Made by a program: the position numbers and the translations under genes
Origin: Schizochytrium sp. CCTCC M209059
Lineage: Eukaryota > Sar > Bigyra > Thraustochytrida > Thraustochytriidae
Direction of reading: 5' to 3'
Assembly (NCBI GenBank): GCA_000818945.1
Contig: KN805389.1
Span: forward strand, 225,723-289,722
Length of the DNA stretch: 64,000 nt
The notes under the pieces: model-generated
Seen by the model: the letters and a program-made list of their open reading frames with translations, nothing else
Database searches by the model: none
What the model was told of the DNA's origin: nothing
Shown here: positions 39,374-50,800 of the stretch, piece by piece
Layout: the number at the start of each line of letters is the position of its first letter
Position numbering within the stretch: the stretch's first letter is position 1

Positions 39374-39946
39374 GACGGCGCCTGGCTCTTGGCTTTACTG
39401 GCTGCGACGCTATCCTCGCGCTCGCGCTGCAAGCAAAGGCGCGCTATTCGACAGCGTTACGACAATGCTGCACCCTGCCCCGCCTCGCCGCGCGGCAGAT
39501 TGCGGACGACAAGCGAGATGGAGGGGTTGCAAGAATGGTCGCCTGTGCTCGATAGATTCAGGCGAGGCTCCGCAATCTCGCAGAACCGATACGGATCGTA
39601 TCAAGAACTAATGAAGACCTAAAAAGGAACAAACTAGGAACTGAACGCGTCAACGGCCATTTTTTCCGTCGTGTCGTCTCGGGCTTGGTGAAGCGGGGCG
39701 AGCGGGCGGGCGGCCGGGCGGGCGAGCACTGCATAAATTGCGGTACGCGCGAGGGGGGAAAGGGTCTCCGTGCGCCAGGCGAGCGCGTTTGCGGGAAAGC
39801 TTGCTTGGAGGCTTGCAGACGAGCTCGAAGGTTCGCGAGCGAACGAGCTCGATTTTCAGCTTGCCGTGCCGTTCAAAGGTGACTGACTGTCACGAGGCGT
39901 GTCGCTCATTGACGTGCTTCACTCACGCACTCGCGCTCTCCACACC
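39374..39946. other. Divergent intergenic region (573 bp)
   Basis: Between the Nei-like and F-box/ankyrin starts. A GGGCGGGCGGCC-type GC-rich run lies at ~39690-39730. No gene recognised. Confidence 0.55.
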
Positions 39947-42883
39947 ATGCAACAGCAGCAGCAACGACGAGCCTCGGGAGGCAAGGTTGCGCGGCGAAGT
40001 AGCAGCGGCACTAGCAGCAGCAGCAGTCTGGCGCTGGCTCAAGCCGTCTTTAGCAAAGCCGCCGAGGGAAAGCGCCTTGCAGAGGCTCGTAAAAGACAAC
40101 AGCGCAAAGAAATCATCGCTGCCAATGCCTTTCACTTTGCCAAGCTCCCCTTTGACATCCAGGAAATGGTGCTTCGCTATCTTCCCGCCAATGAGATCGG
40201 CATGGCGTGCGCGGTCTGCAAATCATGGAACCATATTTACCAAGGCGCTGTTGCTTCTATTTTCGCGCAAGTTGTTGGCGTCGCGCGCGGGCGCAGCCGA
40301 CTTATGCGCCGTGCCGAGCTTCAGCTTGTACATCGACTGCGCAACACTCACGAAAAGGAAACAGCCATCGAAACTGCTCTTTGGGCGGCCTTCAATGGCT
40401 ACAATGATTACGTCATTCGCCTTCTCACAGACAAGCGCGGCGCGATCAACGTCAACACGTCAGGTTCCGAGGAGTGGGACCTTGCCACTGCGCTTCATGT
40501 TGCCTGCCGCCAAGGCAACGCAAAGCTCGTTCGCGCGCTTCTCGACCTCAACGCTAACCCAGCTTGCCTCACAAAGTCTCGCCAAACGCCGCTACTTCTC
40601 GCGTGCGAGTATGGCTACCCGGCCATCGTGGATCTCTTATTGAAAAAGTGTGGTCGTGCGCTTAATGTCAACACGCAAGATAGCGCGGGTCGCACAGCAC
40701 TCTTTGTCGCGTGTGACAAAGGTTTCGTCGAGGTGGTGGTCAAACTAGTGGACTGGGGTGAAATGATTCAACAGGAAACAGGAGAAGAGTTGCCAATTCT
40801 AGATCTTAATCTTGGTACCCTTGAGCGGGGTAGCCCTCTCTGCACTGCGTGTCGCACGGGCCAATCCAAGATTGTTCGACGCCTTCTCGACGCGCAGGCT
40901 CACGTAAATTGTACCACCGAGGACGGCCGTACTGCATTCTTTTGTGCCGTCGAGCGCGGCGCGCTTAACACCACCAAATTATTGCTCGAAAAGCGCCCTC
41001 CGCTCACAATGCAAAAAATGGCCAATCTACTCTTCCAGGCAAGGCCAAGAGACGGTAAAGAGGCTGCGCAGGCGCTTGCAGAAACTGAAACTGAGGTTCC
41101 TAATGTGCATCCCGGACGTGCGGGAGTGCTAATCGACTTTGCCTCGAACACCGGAAAAACGCCCGTCTTTGTCGCGGCGGAACGAGGAAACACCGCTCTA
41201 CTTCGCGTTCTTATGGACGGCCATGCAAACACCAACAAACCAACCTTTCTCAACAAAACACCGCTCTACGCCGCCACGGAAAATGGTCACACCGAGGTGG
41301 TGAAGTTGCTGCTTGCGGCATGTACGCGCGAAAATGTGCTCCATCAAACAAACTTTGGCACTACTGCACCCTTTATGGCGCAGCGTAATGGCCACATGGC
41401 GATCAAGCGACTCCTCGACGAATTCTGCGCTGACAAACTCACCACCGAAAAGGCACGCAATCGAAAATCGAAGAAGAAGCAAAAGAGCGCAATGGATCGA
41501 CTTCTCTCTAAAAAGGATAAAAATCCGCAACCGGCGCAGCAACCTGCTGTCTTGGCCTCCGTGGCGCTCGAGCAAGAGCGCATATCATGCATGAGCGACA
41601 CAGCCGAGGGCAAGGATCGGGATATTGCCAAGTCGAAAGCGACGATTGACACTCTTGTCAGTGATATTGATGCGCTTCAAGCAGCCGTGACGCTCGCTTT
41701 CTCACGTCAGCAGCAGGGACTTCCACGCCATGATCCCTTAAACGCCAGTAACTCCGACGAGGCAGAGCTCACGCGAGATGCTGGCTCTACCGCGCCAGAA
41801 GCTCAGGTTCCGGTCCCAGCTCCCGCACCAGCGTCCCCTGCACCGCTTGTCCATGAAGAGGAAGCCGCAACAGCTGTTACAGAAAATACTACCACGAGCA
41901 TTTTGGAGAGCGCCAAAGAACAAGATACCAGTCCCGCAGCTCTCGAGGATGCATCAGTCGACCACAAGCCCGAAAGCGAAACCACCCCCCAAATTGCCGA
42001 AGAAAGAATTCTCGACGAGCAACGCGAGTGCGGGTCGCCAAAAGATGATGAGCCCATGACTGACGTTAGTGGCCCCGTTAACCCCGTGAACGCACGGCAG
42101 GCGCGAGCAGCATTTTTTGAGAAGAAGTTCGGCAAGCCCACCCGCTCCCCGCGCCAGCAAGGCGGCGAAGAGGCCCTTGCGTCCCCAAACCAAGAGAGCG
42201 AGGCCCGACACGTGCCGAAAAAGGAGAGAGACCTCTTGGCTGCGCGCAAGTGGTCAAAGAGTTTTATCCCCGTGGCAGCAGACGACACAGAGGCTTCGCG
42301 CAGCAGTGCAGAAGAGACCGCACCAGTTAGTCTCGCACATCATGGTCACAACGATTTATCACTCGCGTTCGTGCGCTCATCGCTGTTGACCTTCTCTTCG
42401 GTTACGACGAGCAGCAAAATGACGGACGATGTCTTTGACAAAACCTTCGCACAGCAAGGGGACAGTGCACATCTCCGCAAAATTTACGAGGCCATGAAAG
42501 GGGGAAATGATGTTGCGAATGCATGGGACGTCTTTGTTGCGATGACACTTCTCACCACTTCGTCGACGACTGAAGACAAACTTTCATTTTGCTTTGGGCT
42601 CTTTGATGTGAAGTCAAGGGGTCACTTAGAAATTCCGGTTGCGCGAACAATGCTACGATGCTGTTGCAAAGCCATTTCTCGGATATATGACAAGCCCAGC
42701 AGGCTTGAAGGTAAGGAAGCGCTACAAGGTGCTGCGCTGGAGCTTGCTGCCTTTGATCTCAAGGGAACCAGCTTTGAAACAGACTCTGTAGACCGATTGC
42801 AATTCATTAGCTGGGCGCAGGCTTCGTCGCTCGGCAAGGAGATCTTCGAGCAAGTGCTTTCTGCAAAAGGGAACGAAGCATGA
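39947..42883 (+). CDS. F-box/ankyrin-repeat protein with EF-hand-like C-terminus
   Basis: 978 residues from the first ATG (MQQQQQRRASGG); 16 upstream codons are open but begin with GTG. An F-box (~62-97: LPFDIQEMVLRYLPANEIGM then VCKSWNHI) would bind SKP1 and make this a substrate receptor of an SCF ubiquitin ligase. About eight ankyrin repeats follow (~135-490), with clear TALHVACRQGNAKLVRALLD-type units. A basic helical segment, a Pro/Glu/Thr-rich linker (~550-700) and the motif NARQARAAFFEKKF (~715) come next. The C-terminal ~150 residues resemble an EF-hand pair without canonical calcium loops (ending KLSFCFGLFDVKSRGHLEI). The combination is unusual; substrate and partners are unknown. 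Convergent with the CAP-Gly gene. Confidence 0.9.
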   Translation: MQQQQQRRASGGKVARRSSSGTSSSSSLALAQAVFSKAAEGKRLAEARKRQQRKEIIAANAFHFAKLPFDIQEMVLRYLPANEIGMACAVCKSWNHIYQGAVASIFAQVVGVARGRSRLMRRAELQLVHRLRNTHEKETAIETALWAAFNGYNDYVIRLLTDKRGAINVNTSGSEEWDLATALHVACRQGNAKLVRALLDLNANPACLTKSRQTPLLLACEYGYPAIVDLLLKKCGRALNVNTQDSAGRTALFVACDKGFVEVVVKLVDWGEMIQQETGEELPILDLNLGTLERGSPLCTACRTGQSKIVRRLLDAQAHVNCTTEDGRTAFFCAVERGALNTTKLLLEKRPPLTMQKMANLLFQARPRDGKEAAQALAETETEVPNVHPGRAGVLIDFASNTGKTPVFVAAERGNTALLRVLMDGHANTNKPTFLNKTPLYAATENGHTEVVKLLLAACTRENVLHQTNFGTTAPFMAQRNGHMAIKRLLDEFCADKLTTEKARNRKSKKKQKSAMDRLLSKKDKNPQPAQQPAVLASVALEQERISCMSDTAEGKDRDIAKSKATIDTLVSDIDALQAAVTLAFSRQQQGLPRHDPLNASNSDEAELTRDAGSTAPEAQVPVPAPAPASPAPLVHEEEAATAVTENTTTSILESAKEQDTSPAALEDASVDHKPESETTPQIAEERILDEQRECGSPKDDEPMTDVSGPVNPVNARQARAAFFEKKFGKPTRSPRQQGGEEALASPNQESEARHVPKKERDLLAARKWSKSFIPVAADDTEASRSSAEETAPVSLAHHGHNDLSLAFVRSSLLTFSSVTTSSKMTDDVFDKTFAQQGDSAHLRKIYEAMKGGNDVANAWDVFVAMTLLTTSSTTEDKLSFCFGLFDVKSRGHLEIPVARTMLRCCCKAISRIYDKPSRLEGKEALQGAALELAAFDLKGTSFETDSVDRLQFISWAQASSLGKEIFEQVLSAKGNEA

Positions 42884-43157
42884 TGCAGGACGAAGTAGGC
42901 CTAACTTGCTTCCACTTCTTTTTTATTACTCTCTCTCACCTTTTAAAGACAGCTAGATTCTCGCACTGCCTTTAAAGTTGATTATGGTGCGGACGCTACG
43001 AGTAATTTTTTGACAAAGATACTGCCAGCAGCACTTGTGCCTTTTATCCCTCCTTCTTCATCTTCCATTTTCAAAATTCTTTGTTTGCTTTCTACTTTTT
43101 TTTGTTGGGTCGGTGCTAAAAGAGGGTTCCATTGGTGGTATGAACTCTTGGGCTCGT

Positions 43158-45083
43158 TTACTGCGCTGTTTGTTGATTCTTTTGCGCGAACATTTTCTCA
43201 AAGTATGCTGCGCGAGCTTCGCGATCCGGCCGCTGCGCCTCACCGCCTCCCGTAGATGCAGCTGTCGGCTTTTTAACTTGCTTGGCAGCGGCCGACGACG
43301 CGCCTCCCAAACGACGCCCTGAACCAATTTCCTCACGGGATCCGATTCCACGCTCACCCTTGGCCATTTTCCCGTGCAGAGCCTCGAGCATTTCGACATC
43401 TTTGGCGAGGCGCTTCTGACGCGCCGCCTCAGCAGCGCTTGCTTTCTTGTTTTCGGTGCTTTTGGCTTTTTGCGTTACACCTCCATGCGTGGACTTCTTC
43501 TTTTCGTTAGCCCGTGGCGACACCTTTCTGTCTTGCGCCTGCTTTTGTTTTGAGCCTTGCGAGCGTTCAGCGCCATGCGACGTTTGGCGTCGCGGGGACG
43601 TCTTCTTTTCCCCCTTTTGCGGCTTTTCGTCGTCGTCCTGGTTCGTAGGCCTTGGAGAATTTTTACGAACCTCTTCACGGAGCTTTTCCACAAGACCAGG
43701 CTTGGAAGTAGGTTTGAGCTTGAGCTTGGGCGCAACGGGTTCGGTTTCATTCGTTTCCGGGGTGCAAGGAGCAGTGGGCTGCGAGTCCTGCTGCGAAGCC
43801 TTGCTCGAAGATGCTGCCGGCGCTTTCGTCTGCTTCTTGGCGTCTGGCGCTTCGACACCTTCGACCGCGTGCACCTTGGCTAGGGGTGGATTCTTAGTAA
43901 GTTTGCTCGGGCGTAGAAAGAGGCCCTTGCCAGTTTCGCACTTGAAGTAGCGAGCGCCTTCCACTGACCCGTCGTTGTGGCCCTTGATCTCATCGAGTTC
44001 GAGACCAATCCAGTACCCTGGATAGAGTTCGCCGATGCGACCCACGTACCGCACCGTTCCGCGCCGACCGTCCTCGGTGTATGCAATTTCTCCATCGTGA
44101 AACATGGAGGCTTCCTTGGTCTCGAAAAAGTCATCCTTTTTATTCTTCATGCGTAGCACGCGTCGAATGGCCTCCTTAATGACTTCGGAATGGTCCTGCT
44201 TTGGTTTGTCCAGCACGGGCTTTGACTTGCGCACAAGCATCTTTGGCTTATTCACGGTATTTTTGCACTTTGGAATGTGCTTCTCCGCCGTCTCAAGGCG
44301 GAATGAGCGCTTGCAGTGCTGGCAGCGCTTCATGCCTTCTGGCACGGGCGCATCTTCGGGCTTGGAGTATCCTGGACGCCCGTTGCCATCTCCTTGGAGA
44401 AGGTCTTTCAAATCCGTTCCCTGTCGCGGGAGCTCTGACAAGGGGATGCCAGCATCCTTGAAAGCATTGACAAGCCTGCCTTGCTCCACAATGCTTTGGA
44501 GTCTCTCGTGGTCGCTCCTCCAGCGAGTGGGTAGCTTTTCGACCTCGCGGCGCATCTTAGGGTCCATGTACTTTTCGAAATCGGTACCCTCGAGACGAGT
44601 TTGGCACGCAGACTTGAACTGCTTGCGCGATTTGCGCTCTGCATTCGTGGCACAGATCTGCTCATGCTTGGCAATGCGATCTGGATTGAATTTGCGTTCG
44701 CAAAAACCGCACTGTTCGCGGTAGTCTTCTTCATCGGAGGACGACTCGGACTCGGACTCAGATCCGGAGTCTGGTTCCTTTTCGCGCTTCTTCTTTTGCC
44801 CCTTATCACCCGCTTTGGCCTGGTCGTGGGGGTTTTGCTTGCCCGAACCACCAATAGGCCGCTCCTTTTGGACCTTGGGCTTGGCGACGCGCTGCGTACG
44901 CACAACCTTGCATTCGGATGTGTGTTTTTCGTACTCGTCGTTGCTCACCTTGCGCAGACATTTCTTGCACTCGGTGAACGCTGCCGCGTACTTTTTCTCG
45001 CACTGCTTGCGGTGAATCGGCAAAGACCGCTTAAAGAACTTTTGTCCGCACAAATCGCACAGAATTGCCTGCGGAGGCGGCAT
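43158..45083 (-). CDS. C2HC zinc-finger and CAP-Gly domain protein
   Basis: 641-residue cytoskeletal-type protein. Four C2HC fingers of the ZC2HC1 style (CxxC-x11-H-x3-C) occur: Cys9/Cys12/His24/Cys28, Cys39/Cys42/His54/Cys58, Cys125/Cys128/His140/Cys144, and one at ~255-275 (CQHCKRSF...HIPKC). A CAP-Gly domain (~335-395) contains GTVRYVGRIGELYPGYWIGL, ELDEIKGHNDGSV and GLFLRPSKL; its GHNDG matches the GKNDG motif that binds the C-terminal EEY/F of tubulin and EB proteins. The rest is Lys/Ser/Pro-rich and probably disordered. The extreme C-terminus carries DREARAAYFEKMF, very close to a motif in the neighbouring F-box/ankyrin protein. A role in microtubule, flagellar or basal-body organisation is likely from the family. 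Confidence 0.92.
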   Translation of the reverse strand: MPPPQAILCDLCGQKFFKRSLPIHRKQCEKKYAAAFTECKKCLRKVSNDEYEKHTSECKVVRTQRVAKPKVQKERPIGGSGKQNPHDQAKAGDKGQKKKREKEPDSGSESESESSSDEEDYREQCGFCERKFNPDRIAKHEQICATNAERKSRKQFKSACQTRLEGTDFEKYMDPKMRREVEKLPTRWRSDHERLQSIVEQGRLVNAFKDAGIPLSELPRQGTDLKDLLQGDGNGRPGYSKPEDAPVPEGMKRCQHCKRSFRLETAEKHIPKCKNTVNKPKMLVRKSKPVLDKPKQDHSEVIKEAIRRVLRMKNKKDDFFETKEASMFHDGEIAYTEDGRRGTVRYVGRIGELYPGYWIGLELDEIKGHNDGSVEGARYFKCETGKGLFLRPSKLTKNPPLAKVHAVEGVEAPDAKKQTKAPAASSSKASQQDSQPTAPCTPETNETEPVAPKLKLKPTSKPGLVEKLREEVRKNSPRPTNQDDDEKPQKGEKKTSPRRQTSHGAERSQGSKQKQAQDRKVSPRANEKKKSTHGGVTQKAKSTENKKASAAEAARQKRLAKDVEMLEALHGKMAKGERGIGSREEIGSGRRLGGASSAAAKQVKKPTAASTGGGEAQRPDREARAAYFEKMFAQKNQQTAQ

Positions 45084-45791
45084 CGTTTTCCAATCGCTCG
45101 CGTGCGCGGGGGTTTGTTTCTTCGCGTCTCACGGCCCCGCGACGGCTGCACTTTCTCTGTCTCTGTCTCGATCGGCCTGACAGCGAGTTGCTTCAAGAAC
45201 CGGTCGCTTGTTCGCGCCAGGACTTGCTAGCTTGCTTCGCAATTGTTGCGCTCTCGATGATCATGGCGCGACTGATAATCGTCGAGCAGGTGAAGGAAGA
45301 GCCGTTGGTTGGTGACCCCGCATTCCCGCGCAACGCAGTTTAGCGCAACCCTTTTTTAAGATCGTGGACAACCCAAATCCACAACGATAGTGGGCTGCAC
45401 TGCGCGAGCACTCACGCACGCACGCACGCACGTTCGCGCGCGGCGAGGCACGTGGCGAACGAGGACGCGGGGACTGGCAGCGCCGAAGGGCAAAAGCGAG
45501 CGGTGCGTGCCGGCGTAAATAATCGTCGAACGACCTACGCGGAGGCAGACGAAGAAAGGGCGCGCAGCGTCGGCATTGAAGAACAAGAAGAAGTAAGAAG
45601 AAGAAGCCCGTACCGAGCGAGGCGAGGCGCTCAGCCCCGTGTTTCTTGAACCCCTTGCCACGACCCTTATCGCGCTCTCGCAAGCATTGAGAAAAGAGCG
45701 TGGCTTGTAGTCTACGTGCAGGTCTGGAAAAGGAACATCCCGTGCAGGTTAAGGCAATCGAGACGCGTTAAACGACCGATCAGAAAAGACA
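45084..45791. other. Divergent intergenic region (708 bp)
   Basis: Between CAP-Gly and UBE2J starts. Contains a CACG tetramer array at 45411-45432 and a GAAGAA run near 45580-45605. No gene recognised. Confidence 0.55.
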
Positions 45792-46850
45792 ATGGCGAGC
45801 GGCGGGGTGCCAACGTGGAATCGCAACAGCCCGTCGATCCGGAGGATCATGGCCGACATTCGCGAGCTGCAGCGGGACCCAAGCGATCAATATGCAGCCA
45901 AACCACTCGAGGATAACATGTTTGACTGGCACTTCGTCATCAGAGGTCCCGTTGGCACAGATTTTGAAGGAGGCGTGTATCATGGCCGCATCATTCTCCC
46001 CAATGACTATCCATTTAAACCGCCCAGCATTATGCTTCTTACCGAGAATGGGCGCTGGGAGATCAATACCAAGATTTGTCTGTCCATCTCAGCATATCAT
46101 CCCGAAGAATGGCAACCTGCTTGGGGCATTCGTACGATTCTCGAGGCACTCATCAGCTTCATGGTGACCCCCGGCGAGGGTGCACTAGGTGCTCTCGACT
46201 ACACACCGCAAGAGCGACGTCGCCTTGCAGTCGCCTCTCGCTCCTATACGCACCCATGTATGCCGGAGCTCCCCCCTCTTTCCAGTACGCCATCTTCAGG
46301 ACCAAATAAATATCAAAGCGAAATCGCCAAGATGCACATTGTCAGTCTCGAAACACCCAAGGATGCTAGTGATCAAACGCAGCAGAGCGCGCCAGGACCC
46401 AAGCAACAAGAGCAAACAGAGCAGAATCACGAGCACGAGCACGAGCAAGTGGAAAGAACGGGTACGAGTGCGAGTGAACAACATGTTGGGGCACAAGGAG
46501 ACGGCGCCACCCCAATTCCGGCTCCCCGTGCAGCCCCTTCTTCTCCGTCTCAGGGAGCTGCTACATTCGCGTCCGAGGGTGAAACTCCCGCTGTGCAGGC
46601 AGACCAAGAAGGGCAAAGGGTAGAGCCAATGACTGAGACGGGACTGCGCCACAGAACAAATGTTGCTGAGCCCCCGGCACCGATAGCGAGTAATGCAGCA
46701 ACTGACGCGGGTCGCGACGCGAACGCAGTGGACGAAGTTGAGGACGAGCCGTACACAGACTGGCTGCTTTACTACGCCATTGCACTTGCACTGATCATTT
46801 TCGGCATTCTCTATCGCAAGGCCCTCCATGCGTTTCGCGAAGAGTTTTGA
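45792..46850 (+). CDS. UBE2J: Tail-anchored ubiquitin-conjugating enzyme E2 J (Ubc6-like)
   Basis: 352-residue E2 of the UBE2J/Ubc6 class, which works in ER-associated degradation. The UBC domain (~10-165) shows WHFVIRGPVGTDFEGGVYHG, the proline-rich PNDYPFKPPSI, and catalytic Cys96 in NTKICLSIS. The class-specific HPEEWQPAWGIRTILEAL replaces the usual HPN-type context. A long disordered Gln/Glu/Ala/Pro-rich linker (~190-315) leads to a C-terminal hydrophobic helix (LLYYAIALALIIFGILY) followed by basic residues. That is the tail anchor placing the catalytic domain on the cytosolic face of the ER. The length fits UBE2J1. Partner E3s would be ER-membrane RING ligases, none of which is encoded here. 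Confidence 0.96.
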   Translation: MASGGVPTWNRNSPSIRRIMADIRELQRDPSDQYAAKPLEDNMFDWHFVIRGPVGTDFEGGVYHGRIILPNDYPFKPPSIMLLTENGRWEINTKICLSISAYHPEEWQPAWGIRTILEALISFMVTPGEGALGALDYTPQERRRLAVASRSYTHPCMPELPPLSSTPSSGPNKYQSEIAKMHIVSLETPKDASDQTQQSAPGPKQQEQTEQNHEHEHEQVERTGTSASEQHVGAQGDGATPIPAPRAAPSSPSQGAATFASEGETPAVQADQEGQRVEPMTETGLRHRTNVAEPPAPIASNAATDAGRDANAVDEVEDEPYTDWLLYYAIALALIIFGILYRKALHAFREEF

Positions 46851-47426
46851 CGACGACTCGTCTTGAATGCGCAAATCATGGCGGTGATGGCGGAAATTAA
46901 AACAAATGAGAAAAAAGGGGAAAGGTAAAAACTTCACCTGCATCATCGCCTCTGTACATTATAATGATCGTGTCCCAATGAATCACTGCCTTTGCTTATC
47001 TTAGTTCTTTCACACAAAGTTTATACCTCTCGGCTAGTTCGGCGAAACCTCCCATCCGACTTCCTTTGGAAGCCGAGAAGCAGGCAATGCAGAATCAAAA
47101 ATATACGCGAGTACAGTATACAAGCACGAGACGTATGTGCTGGGAAAATTATTGTCTTGCCAACCAACCACCAAGCCATATTCCTTCTTAAGTGCTAAGA
47201 CCTCTATACAGCTTTTCTCACCTCCCCCACCTCCCCTATCCCCCCGGCCCCGCCCTAGCCTACCCCGAAGAAAGAATACCGAGAACGTAGTAGGCCTAGT
47301 CTCCTTCCACGCAATCTGTCCTGTGGATGCTGTGGATGCTGTGGAAATCTTCGGACCTCACATTCCAGCCCTGCAAAGTTGTTTTCCTTTTTTTTTAAAT
47401 TTCCGAAGCTATTTCTCTCTCTCGAC

Positions 47427-47478
<52 letters not shown>

Positions 47479-47829
47479 CGTAAAGCGAGCGCGGACGCCC
47501 GGCTTGCAGGCAGGGCGCGCGCGGCCCTGGGGGACGAGCGCCGGGCAGAGGCGGAACGGGAAGGCGCGCCGACGTAGCGGTCGCGCAGGCTTGTTCGCGA
47601 AGAAAGTAAATTCTGCTTTCCAGTGGCGCCATCCCGCTGTCCTCGTGGGCTGCGCAAGGAGGTCACAAGTTGGCAAGCTAGCTAGCTAGCTAGCTCGCAG
47701 CTACGAAGCAAGGCGAGCGACGCCGAAAGACCTTCGCGCGCGAGGACGAAGACGAAGCGAGGCGAGGCGCAGCAAGGCGCTGCTGCCTCAACGCGAACGC
47801 GCAAAGTCTGACGCTCGTGCTCGCGAAAG
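46851..47829. other. Intergenic between two plus-strand genes (979 bp)
   Basis: The 3' part of UBE2J is AT-rich. The upstream part of the next gene has a C-rich run (~47220-47260), an AAGC array (47428-47478), a TAGC array (47675-47695) and GCGAG/GGCGA pentamers (~47755-47780). No supportable gene. Confidence 0.6.
47428..47695. repeat. AAGC and TAGC tetranucleotide arrays
   Basis: Twelve or more perfect AAGC units at 47428-47478, and a self-complementary TAGC run at 47675-47695, 135-400 bp upstream of the next ATG. Confidence 0.95.
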
Positions 47830-50800
47830 ATGACCAAGAAAAATGGCGGGCCATCGGCGTCGTCGTCGTCGTCGTCGTCTCCTGCATCGGCGTCCGCGAA
47901 TGGCAAGCCCGTCAAGCAAGTGCGGTTTGCTTACACCGGAATCGTGCTCAAGGTCATGACGAAGGGGGAAAAAGTTTCCGCGAACCTCGCACTTGATATT
48001 TTGCGGGCAAAGGGCAAGAAAAGGGGCAGCAAAGAGGAAGAGATCATTAGCAATTCACCGGCCATGCGCTCTGCCGCCGACGTTGTAGATCTGGAAGAGC
48101 TGCAAGAGATACGCAAACATAGAAAGCTCAAGTCGTTACAAAGGCAAACACGCCCCGGTGAAATCTTGACCTTTGTGGTGACTCTGCCGGCCGTACGGGG
48201 GGAGACAGTCGGCGGCGCTTTGGACAGATTCACGCGGCACGTCGCAACCACGTACTCAGTGCGACTAGGGGTCAATTTAACGACGTTCTCGCAGAGACTG
48301 GCTGCCACGGGATGGCGGAAAGCAAAACTTTTACGAGAAAATGTGATTGACGCCTTGCCGCGCCACTCGTCCGAGTCTACTGCTTTTGTTTCCCTCTACG
48401 TGGAAGACTCGGCGATAGCCGCGCTCGTAGATGCTGATGCCGCGCTGATGCGTTGGCGAAAGCCCAAGCCTTTGACCAATGCTTACGTGGATTTGATTCC
48501 TCCCGGTTTCGAGACTCATCCCGTATTTGCTAAAATCTCAGAGGCGGTCGGCGCAGGCTACGTTCGACGCGCACGCGTCCTAGGCGAGGAGTTTTTGGCG
48601 CAAAATTCTGGTGACTCCTTAGAAAGCAATATTGGCCGCATCATATTATCGAGACTCTTACTTCAACTAGGGCGTCCCGATAAGGCTCGCGAAGTCATGC
48701 AGGGTGTGCGCGACCTGATGAATCAGAAGAACGCCGACATGGCCGAGATTTTGGGCGAGATTGCAACGCAAAAGGGAAATTGGGCTACTGCTGCATTTCA
48801 ATTCGAATGCGCGTCCGAATACTTGGCTAGGAATATGCCTCCTAACGTTCAAAGATTCGCCTACCGAGAAGAGGGCGGGTCGAAACGCGTGCTTCGCGAG
48901 CACGTTTTTGCAGCGCGACAAGCCAATGCTTTGCGCCATATTCCAAGCCAAGTGAGCAAGGCTACGCAAATTTTGGAGCGACTTTTGGTCAAGGAACGCA
49001 ACGGCAATGACAATGCCAAGGCTCTCGAGACCTACGGTAGCGTTGTGATTGCAACAGGTTTATTTGGCGACGGGTTCAAGCTGAAAATCCAAGCCTTGAC
49101 TGCCGAACCCTTAAACATGGGTCTCTGCGAGCGCGTTGCTGATGACATGCGAAAGGATCCGCACTCCTGCGCGGATGTCATTGACGATGTCTTAAAGAGC
49201 ACCATGGAGCTGCCGTCTTCTGCGAGCGCCACCTCATTCCTTGCGGAAGTTGCTCGAAAATTTGGCGTCTTGGATGTCGCCGAGGGTATCTATGAGCATG
49301 CAATGCTCACCACGCCGGGTCGTATCCAGGTATTTCGTGCCAAGGTCGGGGTGCTCGAACTCCGCGCAAAGTACATTCACTTGTTGCAGCAGGCGTTTGA
49401 CTTTTTTGACGGGCAGACAGTGGAGAGTGAGGCTGCCGGAAAGCCCTTTCCTACTCCCTACATGGGGGTTCGAGAGGTCATTTCCCGCGCTCTTAGCTTT
49501 GCTCTCGCCGATGGCGCTCCGGGACCGCGCACACGCAACACATATGCGTACAAGCTCAAGCCTGTCCCGCAGAAGGACGCTCTGGGCTCCGCGACCGCAC
49601 GAGTCGTGTGGCGGTACGGCATTTCCGTCATGGATACAGCTATCGCTGATCCCAATGAGATCTCCGATGTTGTCGACGCAGCCGCGATGGCCTCCGCGTT
49701 CACGCTTCGGAACTGCCACGCCGCGCCCCTTGTCCTTCCGCAGCGCCACCCTGGCGCTTTTCCGTCCGGAGATCTCGACAGCGAGGATTACAAGACCACC
49801 AAACGTCCTCCTGAACTGACGGAGGATGACATGGAGCATGCTGCAAACCGCCCTCCCTTTTCCCTCGGGCAAACGTATTTTCTGTCAAGTCTGTTTCTCG
49901 TCATCAAGTCGCTCTTTCTCTTGGGGCCAAATTTCATACGATTTATTCCGGCGCTTATGGCCTGGGTAGAGCCTGTGCGAGTCATGGCACTCGAGATTTT
50001 CTCCTCCGAGGCATATCCAGAATTTGCCTGCTACGAGCAGATTTCTACCGTGTTGCCGTCTCTCGGGCGCTTCATGGAGCCATATAGCTTTCGTGTTCCG
50101 CGTCGCCGCGTTTACATGCTCGGAGACAACCATGGGCTTTCAGCTGCGTGGCAAGAAGGTTCCGCTGGGGGAAAGCCATACCTTTTTGAGCCTCGTGTCT
50201 CGTCAGGTCTTCGGTGCTGGTCTCTGCGCAATGGCTCCAAGCACCCTTCTCGAGCGCAGTTCGAGGAGCTCATCAAGCTCATTCCAAATGGCTCGGTGGT
50301 CATCTTTTGTTTTGGTGACATGGACTGCCGGGAAGGACTCTTAAATTCCGTGCGCAAGGACGAGCACGAGTCTGTGCTCGATGCCATCGAAACGTGCGTC
50401 ACTTTCTATATCACCAAGATGATTCAACTCAGCCGCCAAAAAGGCTTCATTCCGCTCGTCCACCCTGTGCCGCCTGCAACGCCCGTGGTGCGTCCACTCG
50501 TCGACAAATTCAATGCAGTCCTTCAAGAAAAGGTTTTGCACTACAGCAAGTACCTTACTTGGATTGATATTCTCCCATCCTTACTCACCACAGATCCACT
50601 TCCGCAAACACCCGAGACCACGGCGAATGGCCACGATAACAAGGTTGCAGTTGACGGCGACTCTTGCAGCACAAGGGATAATGGAGATGCTAAGGGTTCG
50701 GCAAAAGCACCACCTTTTTCTAATGCAGCCAACTCATCAAAATCGACATCGCAAGCTCTTTCGAGCGTTGACAAGAAGGGGAAGTCCACCAGTGTCGATG

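Noticed and set aside
39899..39946. 16-codon extension of the F-box/ankyrin frame
   Set aside because: It begins with GTG; the first ATG at 39947 is used instead. The same reasoning removed non-ATG extensions at 7634, 27891, 34697, 36151 and 53269.
47428..47478. CRISPR-like regular repeat
   Set aside because: It is a contiguous tetranucleotide microsatellite without spacers in a eukaryotic genome.
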